Source: Vitis vinifera (Eukaryota; Streptophyta; Magnoliopsida; Vitales; Vitaceae). From it: a stretch of DNA of 64,000 nucleotides. Under the pieces are notes generated by a model, which saw nothing but the letters and a program-made list of their open reading frames with translations, was not told the origin of the DNA and did not search any database. Where the stretch lies: the NCBI RefSeq assembly GCF_030704535.1, contig NC_081811.1, positions 4,195,001 through 4,259,000 of the forward strand, read 5' to 3'. A program made the position numbers and the translations under genes. Of the stretch, positions 51,111 through 61,999 are shown piece by piece. Every line of letters starts with the position of its first letter. Positions within the stretch are counted from its first letter, which is position 1.

Positions 51111-51772
51111 CAACTACGACTTAAGATTATACTATTATTTTGATAAAGATAAATTTTTCATAATACAAATAAATTAATATCTTAAAAAACAACAAATTAA
51201 ATATCTTAAATTAATAAATTATACAATTTTATATATTATTTATATGTTATATAAGTTTATTAATTTATTAATAAACAAAATATTCATTTATAATATCTTC
51301 TATTTATCAATTTATGTTTGTTGAAGTAATACTAGATTCTTAAGTTTAAATATAAATAATTTATTATTAAAGTATATATTAAATTTTAATAATAAATTGT
51401 AATTTAATAGTTTTTAATTAAATTTGAAAGTAAAAATTAGCAACTGTGACTTAAAAGTATACTATTATTTTGATAAAAATAAATTTGTCATAATACAAAT
51501 AAATTAATATCTTAAAAAACAACAAATTAAATATCTTAAATTAATAAATTATACAATTTTATATATTATTTATATGTTATATAAGTTTATTATTTTAAGT
51601 TTATTAATTTATTAATAAACAAAATATTCATTTATAATATCTTCTATTTATTAATTTATGTTTGTTGAAGTAATACTAGATTCTTAAGTTTAAATATAAA
51701 TAATTTATTCTTTAAGTATATTTTTTAAATTTCAATCATAAATTGTAATTTAATAATTTTTAATTAAATTTA
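51111..51772. repeat. Tandem duplication of about 330 bp in the E2 right arm
   Basis: CAACTACGACTTAAGATTAT at 51,111 recurs as CAACTGTGACTTAAAAGTAT at 51,441, and the following 320 bases match closely. E1 has a single copy of this segment. Confidence 0.85.
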
Positions 51773-51795
51773 AAATTTAAAAAATAAATAAATAA

Positions 51796-52070
51796 AGTCT
51801 CAATTGACAACTGCGACTTTAGTTAAAAAATGAAGCATCAATTGACAATTGCAGCTTTAGTTCAAAAATAAAACCTCAGTTGCCAATTGAGGCTTCAGTT
51901 TAAAAATGAAACTTCAATTAACAATTGAGGCTTTAGTTAAAAAAATTAAGTCTTAATTACCAATTGAGGCTTCAGTTTAAAAATGAAGCCTCAGTTGACA
52001 ACTGTGGCTTTAGTTAAAAAATGAAGTCTCAGTTGCACTTGCCAACTGAAACTTTAATTAAAATGATGAA
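51796..52070. repeat. About six to seven tandem copies of a 38-41 bp self-complementary unit
   Basis: Each unit resembles GAAGCCTCAGTTGACAACTG followed by TGGCTTTAGTTAAAAAAT, so most units can pair with themselves (CCTCAGTTG with CAACTGAGG). E1 carries one copy in its left arm and two in its right. Confidence 0.8.
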
Positions 52071-52209
52071 AAATAAAATAAAATTTAATGACATAACGCC
52101 TATGTGGCACCAAAGAGGCCAATTTGAATATGAGTTTCAAAAAATGGTTAGATCTTATGTTTTTTTTAATAAATGGCCCATTTCGACCCAAAACTCAATA
52201 TTTTATGAG

Positions 52210-52640
52210 ATAACACGAAAGTTGGAACTTCACTTCTAGTATACAAGATTTCCATTTTTTAATTTTTTTATTATATATATAATCTAAATTATAGTTTTAT
52301 CATTTACTTATTAAAATTAATTTTCAATATTTTGAATTTTATATAAAATAAAAATATTTTTAAATTTATTTTTATTTTTAAAATATTAAATTAAAAAGTT
52401 AAGTTAATTATAGAATAGTTAAAATAAATGTAAAATAAAATTCATGATATGTATGTTTACTTACATTTTATGTAATAAGCTTCTTAAGCAGTAATATTTT
52501 ATTTTTAAAATATATATGTCTAATCTTAATTTTTTTATAGGATTATTTTAGGTGGTTTAAAGTTATTGTAAATTTTATTGGGCCTGAGCCTGAGCCTGAG
52601 CCTGAGCGGCCCATGCTTCATAGTTTAGGTTGGGTTCGGC
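52210..52640. other. AT-rich spacer and distal promoter of eL29
   Basis: AT-rich to about 52,570, without a gene. The end carries GAGCCT hexamer repeats (about 52,583-52,605) and GGCCCA words. Confidence 0.5.
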
Positions 52641-52775
52641 CCAATCCATGTGCCCTTACAATAAAAGAGAGAGAAGGCTGTCTTGTGTTATTGTAAACTG
52701 TGGAGGACCTAGTCGCATTTCTCCTAAACCGATTCACATATTTTCTTCATATGCTCCCAAAACCCTAACACTAAC
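52583..52775 (+). promoter_or_regulatory. eL29 promoter elements: GAGCCT repeats, site II words and telobox
   Basis: Four tandem GAGCCT hexamers are followed by CGGCCCATG (52,608) and CGGCCCAAT (52,638), complements of the site II core TGGGCY, and by AAAACCCTAACACTAACCCT near 52,757, a telobox. Site II plus telobox is the usual arrangement of plant ribosomal-protein promoters. Confidence 0.65.
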
Positions 52776-52897
52776 CCTGATAGCTGTGACAGCTTCGTTC
52801 TTCTTCCACCTCGGTACAGCCTCTGCATCTTTTGGTAAAACGACGCCGTTTTTGCTCCCATCTCACTGAATTCTTCCACTTTCAATGCTGTAGGGAA

Positions 52898-53214
52898 ATG
52901 GCGAAGTCGAAGAACCACACTGCCCACAACCAGTCCTACAAAGCCCACAAGAATGGAATCAAGAAACCCCGAAAGCACCGCCACACCTCCACCAAAGGGG
53001 TTTGATTTCTCTCTGTTTTAATCTCTTCCAATCGTTTGTTTTTTTCCTTTTACTTTTGTGATCTCCTTGGTGGGTTTTCTGGTTTGAGTGCTATGGTGTT
53101 TGATTTCTTTTATTTGCATTGGCGTAGATGGATCCCAAGTTTTTGAGGAACCAAAGGTATGCGAGGAAGCATAACAAGAAGAGTGAAGGGTCTGCAACTG
53201 AGGAGGAGGCGTAG
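52898..53214 (+). CDS. RPL29: 60S ribosomal protein eL29
   Basis: Two coding exons, 52,898-52,999 and 53,128-53,214, give a 62-residue very basic protein, the normal size of plant eL29. It begins [20 protein letters not shown], has the basic run KKPRKHRH, then [18 protein letters not shown], and ends in an acidic EEEA tail. It is a structural protein of the large subunit near the exit side of the ribosome. The intron is 128 bp with a TAG acceptor directly before an ATG codon that is internal, not a start. A TAG just before the ATG (TGTAG/GGAA) could be the acceptor of a 5' UTR intron. The palindrome-like AAACGACGCCGTTTTT lies about 45-60 bp upstream and AAACGGTGTCGTTTT soon after the stop. 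Confidence 0.95.
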
Positions 53215-53299
53215 ACATTGCGCTGTTTCCGTTCTGGGGATGCTGTTAAGAAACGGTGTCGTTTTACTTGTTATGTTTTTGGAAATAGTTACAATGTTT

Positions 53300-55020
53300 T
53301 GGTTTTAACCCAAGTCTAAATCAGTGTATGTTTTAGATTTTGAAATGAAAGTAGTTTTTGCCTACTAAATCATGACTATTACCATTAATGGTTACATGGG
53401 TTGTTTCCTCTGTTTCTGCAATTGCAATAGAATGTCTTGTTTTTGTGACTGTTTATTGGAATGAACTTTATAGATTGTCATTTTTTCATACGTCATGCCC
53501 CATTTGATGAGTCAAATTGTTCTTTGTTTTATTGGATTGTTTCTTTATCTATCTTAATTGAAGTTGATGGGTTTAACGAGGCAATGACATGACCAGGTGT
53601 TTGTGGAGTTCGGTTCAACATGATTGTGATCTTTCTGGTGTTTTCTTATTGCTTGTGCCCTCATCCAGAGGGACTTTGAATAAAATAGATTAATGAAAGG
53701 TTTGAGCCAAAATTGTCAAGGCAGTGGCCCAACTTTCTTGTGTCGTGGCTATGGTGTCACTTATGGAATCTCACATAGCCTGGTCAGACTCATACTTGCA
53801 TTTCTAGCTTTAGATCACTAGGATGTGGGATTTTGTCATCCACTACATTTATATATGAATCTACTTTTGATCAGGACTTTAATTTAGCAATATACACAAT
53901 CTTCAAAGTGGTGGCTCCACCTCAAATTGCTGTGTTCTCACTCAGGTGGTGTTTGTTTTTTGGCTTTTTCTATTAAGCTAAAAGTAACATGTTAACATCA
54001 TCCAACATAGCTATAATGAGCTTGTTATCAATAAGTTTAATTAATTATATTAGATGATGTTAACAGGTTACTTTTAGCTGAATAGAAAAAGCCAAATATT
54101 TTGACTTTTTCTATTCAGCCAAAAAACAAACACCACCTCAGTGTCTTTCTATTTAGAGTTTCATAACTCAGTTCCATCTGTTGAACAGACTCTAGTAGTA
54201 TTTTATCATTGGGATGGCATGCAATGCCTTTTCATTATAGATTGTGAGGTTAATTTTTGTTAGGCCTTTTCACACTCATTGATATGAAACAATTTGTAGG
54301 TACATGTTCACTGAAAATAAGAGTGTGGGAACTTTAGCTCCCTTCTGGGTGGGTTTTCATTTCATAGGCAAAGGTTATACAGTTGTTCAGTGCTAGTTTA
54401 TTTGGTCAATCTGAAAATGTTTTGGGTTTATGAATATGAAGACATTTGTCTTTGGGTAAATATGTATATTTTGGGATTTAATTGTTGTATCTATTTTATA
54501 TCGTCTGTGATATTTTTATATTTTAATAGAATGATTTCTCTTATTCGTGAATGCGGATGTAAGCATGATTAATTGAATCATATTAAGATATTATCTTCCT
54601 TTGTGTTGGAATTGTTTTATCTTTGTGTTCATATATTAACATATTTGTATTAGAGTCTTATGTCACGGACTTAGTCATTCATTAAGTTCGTGTTGAATCA
54701 TCCTGTGACACTTAGCTTGCATAACATTGGGTATGAATAGTTATTCCTTCAAAGTCACATGAACTAGATGTTGAGAAGAAAAGAGATAAGGAATTAATTT
54801 GATTTTTTTTAAGAGAAAAATAAAAAAGAATGCAAGGCAAAAATCAAAGAACAGATCAATGGTTTTCTCAATTTTAAATTTTAGAATAAACATGGTCTTA
54901 TAATGAGGGGCAATATTTGTAAATTAATCTAGATGTTACCTAATCGATACTTTGATTATCAAATTAATTCTCCAAATTAACTTGGACTTACATTAAAATT
55001 CAAATATGATAATTACAAAA
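53300..55020. other. Intergenic region with a MITE
   Basis: Starts with eL29 3' UTR. No further gene; the frame at 54,390-54,572 shows no similarity. 54,640-54,720 contains words such as GTCACGGACTTAG that could be retroelement debris. Confidence 0.45.
53944..54138. mobile_element. MITE with 22-bp inverted ends (family B)
   Basis: The left end reads AGGTGGTGTTTGTTTTTTGG and the right end, complemented, is the same over its first 20 bases. The arms extend through TAAAAGTAAC and TGTTAACATCATC words toward the centre, so the element can fold almost end to end. It is 195 bp long and non-coding. A clean 8-bp target duplication could not be found. Confidence 0.75.
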
Positions 55021-55029
55021 ATTCATTTT

Positions 55030-55640
55030 GACAAAATTATAATTTTATTAGAATCATTTTATTTGTGGGCGGGGGGTGGTGCGGGTTCTCATGATGGTCG
55101 TAGACGATGTGCCCGATTAAGGGTTTCCAAATTGGATTTTTTAAAATCCCATTGAGTGGGTTTAGTCCTCATGGGTGTGCATGGGCAAGAACACATGCCA
55201 ATAGGACCTAGGCTTCATGAAGTCTGTCTAACTTTATTTAGCCATTAGTAGGATCGGGCGATGCCTAAGGAGTCGAGTATCCACAAGTTGAGTTACTTGG
55301 CTTCTATCAGGTTGCTCGATCAGTCTCATGCCCAACTCATATTAGGTTGCTCAATTAACCAATACTTGACTAGTCCTGCACCCAACCCATATTAGGTTGC
55401 TAGACCTCTATTAAGCTGCTCAACCAATCCTTTGCCCGACCTGTATCAAGCTATTTGGTTAATCTTGTGCCCAACTTGTAAGTTACTCAACCAACCCCAT
55501 GTTAGGCTACTCAATTCCTCATTTGCTAGGACGCAAGTAATGGCTTTCTCTTATGTAGATTTGATCTATACTGAATGAGTCATTACCACTTTAAAATAAG
55601 TTTACATGATTAGAGGAACTCACTATACTGCTAAACAAAT
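55030..55640. mobile_element. Retroelement-like debris with internal repeats
   Basis: A GC-richer block with repeated ATATTAGGTTGCT words (55,335-55,415) and related GCTCAACCAA words. Its right end (55,540-55,620, CTTTCTCTTATGTAGAT and following) resembles 61,733-61,815, so the two share an element family. No coding frame remains; the class is probably LTR retrotransposon but is not proven. Confidence 0.4.
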
Positions 55641-55649
55641 AAACACTTG

Positions 55650-57100
55650 TACAAAGTCAAACAAAGTCTTATATTGGAGTGGTTCAACTCAAACCCACAT
55701 CATCGAGAAAGAGGAGCACTTGGGTTTGGCAAAAGCAAAGGTCTTCCTCTATAGCACACAACAAAGTAGAGAAAGAGAGATATGAGAGACCAATGCCTAG
55801 GATCGTCGTTAATAGACGACGAGGATGAGAGATTTGATATTTCTCAAGTCCATCCGTTATAAAGTTAACAATGAAAGACCCTCAACTTTCTCTTCTTATA
55901 CACTTCAAAGACAATTATAAGTTGTAATGAAAAACTTTTCAAATGCTTCGTCTGATCGGCTTCTTCATCACAAGTCTTCAATAATGAGTTGTGAAAAAAG
56001 CTTTCTTTGAAAAAAATTGTTGAATTTTTTTTTAGAGATTTCTCAATTTTGATTATTATATTGTGATTTGAAATGAAAATTTTAATTTTTGAGATGAACT
56101 TATGATTTTTTTGATAACCCAAAATGACTCAATCAAGTTAGCTTAGAATCTAGATCGAGTTTGTCGGATTTAATTGATTCTTAACCAAGTCTTTGTTTAA
56201 AAGAGTGCCGAAAATCGAAACGCGGCACAAAAGGGGCGAGGCGAATACAACTCCATGCATTCATTCCCTACCCCACAGGATCAACCAAACTCGTGTTGGA
56301 CATGGCCCTTTGACAGAAGGCAGAGTAGCCAACCTGGGAGTAGCAGGCACCCCAAGCTAGACAATTCCTACTTAAAATCGCTTGAAAAGCACCTCTTACA
56401 AGGACTATAAAAAGAAGACTCCTACCAAGAATAGAAAAGGGCCGATTCGATGCCCTCTGTAGTCATTCAAACTTCTGCAGCGAAAGCGAATTCCCAGGGT
56501 TTTCTTTGTCGTTATAGGATCGCTCCGAAAGACACCTGATGACTCACTCGACCCGGACGCCAAAAAGTCGCACCAACAGCCACCTGGAATAATCTGAATG
56601 GTAAAATAACCCTGCTTTCTGCAGACTGACTGTAACGCAATCTTTGGTCTGTGACATGATGGGTTTCCCATAATTTATTGTGAAAACTTTTAGGAACCAA
56701 TCATGAACCACATATCCCAGTGAATGAGGGAATCTGTTTCCGTTTCGCAATGATGTCACCCGCAATCAGGACATTGTTTTTAGCCTTCCAATAATTTCAG
56801 CTAACATTATTGTTCGTTTTGTCTTGGCCTAAGCTCATGTACTTCAATAATGCGGTGCCATCTTGTTTTTAAAGTATATGTTTTCATCCTTTAGTCTATA
56901 AAATTACATTGCCGCGTTCCAAATAAGACATTAACATATGTTTTTGTTTACCATGCCACCGACGTGGGTCTGGTATTGTATTGATTGTGAAGGCAAAAAA
57001 ATGAGCCGGGTGCTTGAAATAATGCTTCCATAATTCAATTTTTGCAGCATTCTAACATTAGGACAAGACTCCATTGAAATGCTACAGACACTTTCAACCC
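55650..57100. other. Intergenic region, unclassified
   Basis: 56,200-56,770 is less AT-rich and has several overlapping frames on the minus strand, none with recognisable similarity. It might be old transposon sequence. 56,950-57,126 is probably 3' UTR of the minus-strand universal stress protein gene. Confidence 0.4.
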
Positions 57101-57126
57101 AAAAGCACCCATCCCTTCGATGATCT

Positions 57127-58266
57127 TCAGTCTCTAGGACGCTTTACCACCACCACAGGGCACTTCACATGCTTGGCACAGTGGTCACTCACGCTTCCCA
57201 GCAGAGCTCTGCAAAATGTGAAAACCAAACCCATTTTTTTCAAGTCAATGACTTCATCATAACAGTTGATAGGCTGAAATGTGTTGTGGGTTGCGTATAC
57301 CTCTTAAAGAAGCCGTAGTCATGGCTTCCCATGACCAAGATGTCAGCTCCAAGTTTCTCCACTGCCCCACATATCACGTCCTTGGCATCTCCCGTCCCTA
57401 CTTTCTTCTCCACACTCATCTGCAACAAGCCCAGCAAAATTAAACCATTTTTGGAGGAATATAGTAGCATGGGGAAGAGAAGAAGAGAGGCTCACAATGG
57501 AGCTGAAGTCTTTGTAAACAGCTTCGGCTCTGGCCATCACTGAATTCACCAAGTCCCATCCGTATTTCTCCATGGCACCAACCACATCATTTGCAAACAA
57601 GTACCCTGTTTACAGTCAAATCAGGCCACTCATCTTAAACCCCAAAATAAGAATTCATCATATAAGAATTTTGATTTCCTTAGAGAAATACAAAACAAAC
57701 ATACATAAAGAGTCCAACGAATCCAAACAGCTTCATTTTCTAGCAATTCTAGCAAAGTTTCTTTCTTAATGCAAACGCAACTGTCAGAAATGAAAACAGA
57801 AACACAACTAACAATAATAATAAGAATCAAACCGAAGTACCAAATCCAAACAGACCCTTTTACTCGGTCATCTGACATCTGTTGAGCGTACATCTATATT
57901 TTGGGAAAAAAAAAAATCCCCCGCACTACCAAATCCAAGCTTCCTGAAGATTGTTACCACTACTACCAGTAGGTACAAGCAGAAAAAGAAACAAACGATC
58001 CGCAGGTTATATACCGGAAATTGAACAAAGAAAAAAAAAAGTGAAAACATGAACTTCTCACCGGCGGCGTCTAAGGAGTTGTACAGCGGCGGTGGCGGCT
58101 TGACGTATAGGAGGATGAGGGTGCTTTTAGTCTTATTAGCATCAGAAACGAGGTTGGTGAGACACCAAGAGAGCGCGTACATACTCTCTTCGCTCTCGTC
58201 CACCGCCACCACTATCCTCTTCTCCTTCCTCAGCTTCTCCACTTCCTCCTCCATCAACGAACCCAT
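57127..58266 (-). CDS. Universal stress protein (USP) family
   Basis: Four exons on the minus strand: 58,062-58,266, 57,496-57,605, 57,301-57,419 and 57,127-57,208, joining in phase to 171 residues. The start MGSLMEEEVEKLRKEKRIVVAVDESEES contains the first UspA strand (RIVVAVDESEES; presented here only in part). The second half has ADILVMGSHDYGFFKR followed by ALLGSVSDHCAKHVKCPVVVVKR, the plant USP ATP-binding loop pattern with Gly and Ser in GS and the closing strand. Such proteins bind ATP, dimerise and respond to drought, salt or hypoxia. It is of normal length for plant single-domain USPs. The ATG at 58,266 was chosen because earlier codons in frame are non-ATG. Confidence 0.93.
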
Positions 58267-58358
58267 TATCAACCACACACTACCGATTCAGAGAAACCCT
58301 TCTCTCTGCCTCAAGATTGGATCCGATAATGGGCGAAGATGAGGCGTCGGGAGCAGGG

Positions 58359-58367
58359 TTTTTATAC
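58359..58367 (-). promoter_or_regulatory. TATA box of the USP gene
   Basis: The minus strand reads GTATAAAAA, 93-101 bp before the ATG at 58,266. Confidence 0.6.
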
Positions 58368-58731
58368 CGGCGGGTCTGCAGTTCATTGTCGATCTCGCAG
58401 GCGCACCCGGTTTACCCTTTTTTTTTTTTTTTCCTATTTTTCATTAAAATTTATTTTTAATGAAAATGAAACAATTCTTTTGAACATCTCAGAATTTGAT
58501 TGTTGAATTTTAAAATTGATTTTTAAATATTATACCCTTAAATAATAATAATAATAATAATTTACCTTTTATTATTGATACACTGATGTATGTATTTATT
58601 TGGTGACGGAATCTTCAAAACCGTCCAACATGAATCAGGGGGCTTAGAATGGTTTAGGAAGTCAATTGATTGATAAAAAATTTTATTTTCTCTTTTAATA
58701 TTAATAATAATTTTTTTTAAATATATTATTT

Positions 58732-58856
58732 AAAGTGTATTTAATAATGATTGTATAATTTTTTTTTAAACATTTTTAATACTTGAATAATAAAAAATTT
58801 CAAATATTAAAAATATTAAAAACGCTTATAAAATTACTACTAAATGAACTCTTAAT
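58732..58856. mobile_element. Short MITE-like element
   Basis: About 125 bp with ends AAAGTGTATTTAATAATGAT and, complemented from the right, AAGAGTTCATTTAGTAGTAA, imperfect inverted repeats of about 30 bp. TTAA occurs at or beside both ends and may be the target site. Confidence 0.45.
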
Positions 58857-59111
58857 CAATACTACGTAAATCTTATGAGATTTATATCCATATTTTAAAT
58901 TGTATTAATAATAATTGTTAATTTTTTAATTTTGTGTTTATGGTCATATTGGACTTTTTGGTTGCCAAAATATAAATTTGTATGAAAACTAATAAATTAA
59001 CTCTCTTGTAGAAAAATGTTGGAAAGGGGCTCTTTGAATGAAGTAGAGTTAAGATTCTAATTTTATTTATTTATTTATTGGTGGGATTTCAAAATCATTA
59101 AATTAAAATTT

Positions 59112-59357
59112 AGGGCTTATTTGGTTATTGTTTTTAAAATATTTGTTTGTTTTTTAAAATAAAAAAGTTAAAAATTGAAAAATGTTTTTGACAATTAGAA
59201 AATTGTTTTGTGCTTTTAACAAGATGTTTTCAAAGAACATTTAAAATATTAAAAATAGGTTAAAAACTTTTAAGTTTTTAAACAAACTTTTATTTTATAA
59301 AACATTCAAAAACTATTTTTAAAAATTATTTTCAAAAACAAATATCAAACAAAGCCT
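59112..59357. mobile_element. MITE, possibly hAT-like (family A)
   Basis: Left end AGGGCTTATTTGGTTATTGT and right end, complemented, AAGGCTTTGTTTGATATTTG. Internal poly-A/T-rich arms (TTTTTAAAATA, AAAACTATTTTTAAA) resemble the element at 24,090-24,411. Confidence 0.55.
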
Positions 59358-59910
59358 TAGTTTTGAGAAGTTTATGGACATTTTACTCTTAACCCATTTA
59401 AAAATTTTTCCATTTTCCTCCACAAAAATTCATATGGTATAAAACAAAATAATAAATAATTGTAATTTTTTTTCTTTTTGTGTTTTAACCATAACCCAAA
59501 CAACAAAATGATATATGTACAACTTCTTAATTAGGATCCTTTGTACATTAGGGATGTTTTTAAATTTTCTTTATTTGCTTTTAATTTATTACTTTTTAAA
59601 GGTAATTTTGATTTAATAGACAAAAGTGATTTTTTCTTTTATATCGAAATAAAAATTTACGTTTTTATTTATTTATTTTATATATCTTTCCTCTTTTAAA
59701 ACATTTAGCTTTGTTAATGAGCACTTAAATTCAACTTCATATATAAAATAAATTCATATTTACTTTTGAAAATTTTGGGAAACTCTTTTTTTTTTTAAAA
59801 AAAAATATAATTAATTTGAATGAGAAATAAATTTACTAAAATTAGCAAAGTTTTGAATATGATTTAAATGAGTTTCATTTGGATCAAATTTTCTCTTTGT
59901 TGTGAAGAAA

Positions 59911-59955
<45 letters not shown>

Positions 59956-61259
59956 TTAATCTCAATAATGCAACATATATTTCAATTACACATCCAATTC
60001 AAAGTTACACCATATAAAAAGTGTTAATTTAGAAAATTTCTAACATTTTCCTATCAACCAAGCATAATTAAATATTCTAATTATTATCTAATTTTAAATT
60101 TTTTAAACTAATTTTATAATTAATTATTATGATAATAAATTCTTTTATTCTTAAAATTAATTTTACGAATATTCTTAACGTGAAAAAAAAAAATTTTAAT
60201 TTAACATTATTATGAAATTAATAAAAAATAATATTTAATTTAACACTTAATAGCATTCTATTAGTAAATTAAGTCGTCTAAATATTTAATGACATTTAAT
60301 TCTATTCAGATTGAGGTGAAATTCAAATCTATTCAAATAAAAAGAAAAAAACAAAAATCAAATATCTTATCAAAAAGTCTTGAAAAATCAAATACAAGAT
60401 CCAAAAATTGAAATAAGAATCAAAGAAATTTCACATCAGCTGTAATGAAAAGGAAAATTTGATCAACATCATTCTCTATCAGAACAGATGTGGAATCTGA
60501 CAGGCCTTATTAAAAATAGAAAGGGAAATGATCCTCAATTTTTTCTGCTGCAGCAGATATTTCTACTCAAAAAGATCAATACCCAAGCTCCAAAAGACCA
60601 CATCATACAAGGAATATGAGCCTAATGGATCACAAAAGTCACTAAAAATCCAAAGGCCAGTGGGTGCACTTTGTCCTATTTAGAGTCCAAATCAGTTGTT
60701 ATTACTTAAGTCTTAAGCCAATTTGAAGGTGAAGTGGAGCCAATGAGAAATTACCTCATCTCCTCATCCATTGAGTGGTTGTGAGGCAGCATCATATTCT
60801 GGTTATAAAGAACCAGGGGTTTATCAGCCTTAGTAATGAAGAAAAAAAAAATGGAATCTTAAGGAGAATGACTCTCTTCACGGGGGACCTAATGCAATGC
60901 GAGGTAGTTGGGCTTCTTTTCCTCAAGTAAGGGAGGAATCTAATAATGTAACTCAATAAAATAAAATAAAATAGTGATATCAATTTAATGAGATTTGGAG
61001 TCCTTGATACGGTTTAATGTTTCTTTATCTTGTAGTGTTTAGTTAAAATGGTTAATTTTACTCACCATCCTTAGATTTTGATTAAATATATCAAATTTTC
61101 GTTAATTTGAAATTTCATTAATTATTTCTCTTATTTTAAAATGAGACAAAAGGTGAATGTAAATTAAGAAAATAATAAAGGGATATTCGATGAAATTTCA
61201 AACCAAAATCTAAAGTTAGTAGGTTTGTTAGTAGGCTTAGGCTAAACTGATCATATATG

Positions 61260-61990
61260 GTTAGGAGTTCTAGCAAATAAAGAGATTTGATCACTCTTTC
61301 TAGGACCCGTTCGATACTGTAAAATAGAATCTATAGTAAGGAAAACACCAATCGAATGATTTTGAGGGGATATTTCATATCCTTAGCTTAGTCTCCAACA
61401 AAGGAAAGAGAAATCCATTCCGTGTGGGGAAGCTCAACAACTAGTTTATTTGGGTTATTGTACTCCTCAAATCACTAAGGTGGTAGTTTAATGAACCCTC
61501 ATGACATTAAAATATGTTCATATAATTAAGAGGAGTTTATATATATATATATATAGTATCAATAACTTTTTCCTATATCTAATATAGGATATCACAACGC
61601 TCTTATGCAAACACGATATCCTTATTATGTCCCATAAGATTGCGAGGCTAAATAAATAAAAAAGTTTTATAGGTTAAAACAAGCTTTCATATTAGGGTCG
61701 ATGATCGATTCTGATACCATTTGTGGTAATTTGCTTTCTCCTATGTAGATATTGTCTATTCTAGGACCAATGAGTTGTCATAACTTTAAATGTATCTACA
61801 TAATCAAGATGGGTGTGAGATATCAGAATTGGTATTAGAGCATTGTGATATCTCACATTGAAGAGAGGAAAATTTTTCTATACATGTATAAACTCTTTTC
61901 AATCATGTAGACGTTAAAGTTGTAAGAATTTATCAAACCTAAAGTGGATAATAACTATCTACATAAAAGATAACATTACAAATGATAATA
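61260..61990. mobile_element. LTR or TRIM-like retroelement debris
   Basis: The minus strand from 61,721 reads TGGTATCAGAATCGATC, a decayed initiator-tRNA primer site. On the plus strand GGTATTAGAGCATTGTGATA at about 61,834 repeats the primer-site motif and runs into TGTGATATCTCACATTGAAG, a typical LTR start. 61,733-61,815 matches 55,540-55,620. A TA repeat lies at 61,537-61,556. The copies are scrambled and no coding region remains. Confidence 0.45.
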
Positions 61991-61999
61991 ACTATTTTC

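Larger units (their letters stand above)
47196..52196 (+). mobile_element. Larger MULE-like element (E2) with transposase relic
   Basis: Starts GAGTTTTGGGCCAAAATGGG and ends, complemented, GAGTTTTGGGTCGAAATGGG, so the first 20 bases differ at only two positions. Behind this the ends still share a TTCAAAATAGCCCC-like block. The right arm from about 50,960 is colinear with E1. Between lie AT-rich sequence, a decayed MuDR-type transposase N-terminus (50,215-50,966) and tandem repeats (51,111-52,070). Most of a transposase is missing, so it is not autonomous. A 9-bp target duplication was not seen at its own left flank, only across E1 plus E2. Confidence 0.7.
58400..61250. other. AT-rich spacer with MITEs and a TAA microsatellite
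   Basis: No gene is seen. It holds two MITE-like elements listed separately, and an ATA/TAA trinucleotide repeat of about 12-13 copies at 59,917-59,955. A smaller TAA run lies at 58,544-58,562. 60,300-60,900 is somewhat less AT-rich but has no convincing frame. Confidence 0.5.

Noticed and set aside
52630-52869. Open frame upstream of eL29
   Set aside because: It covers the promoter and leader, including the telobox; it shows no protein similarity.
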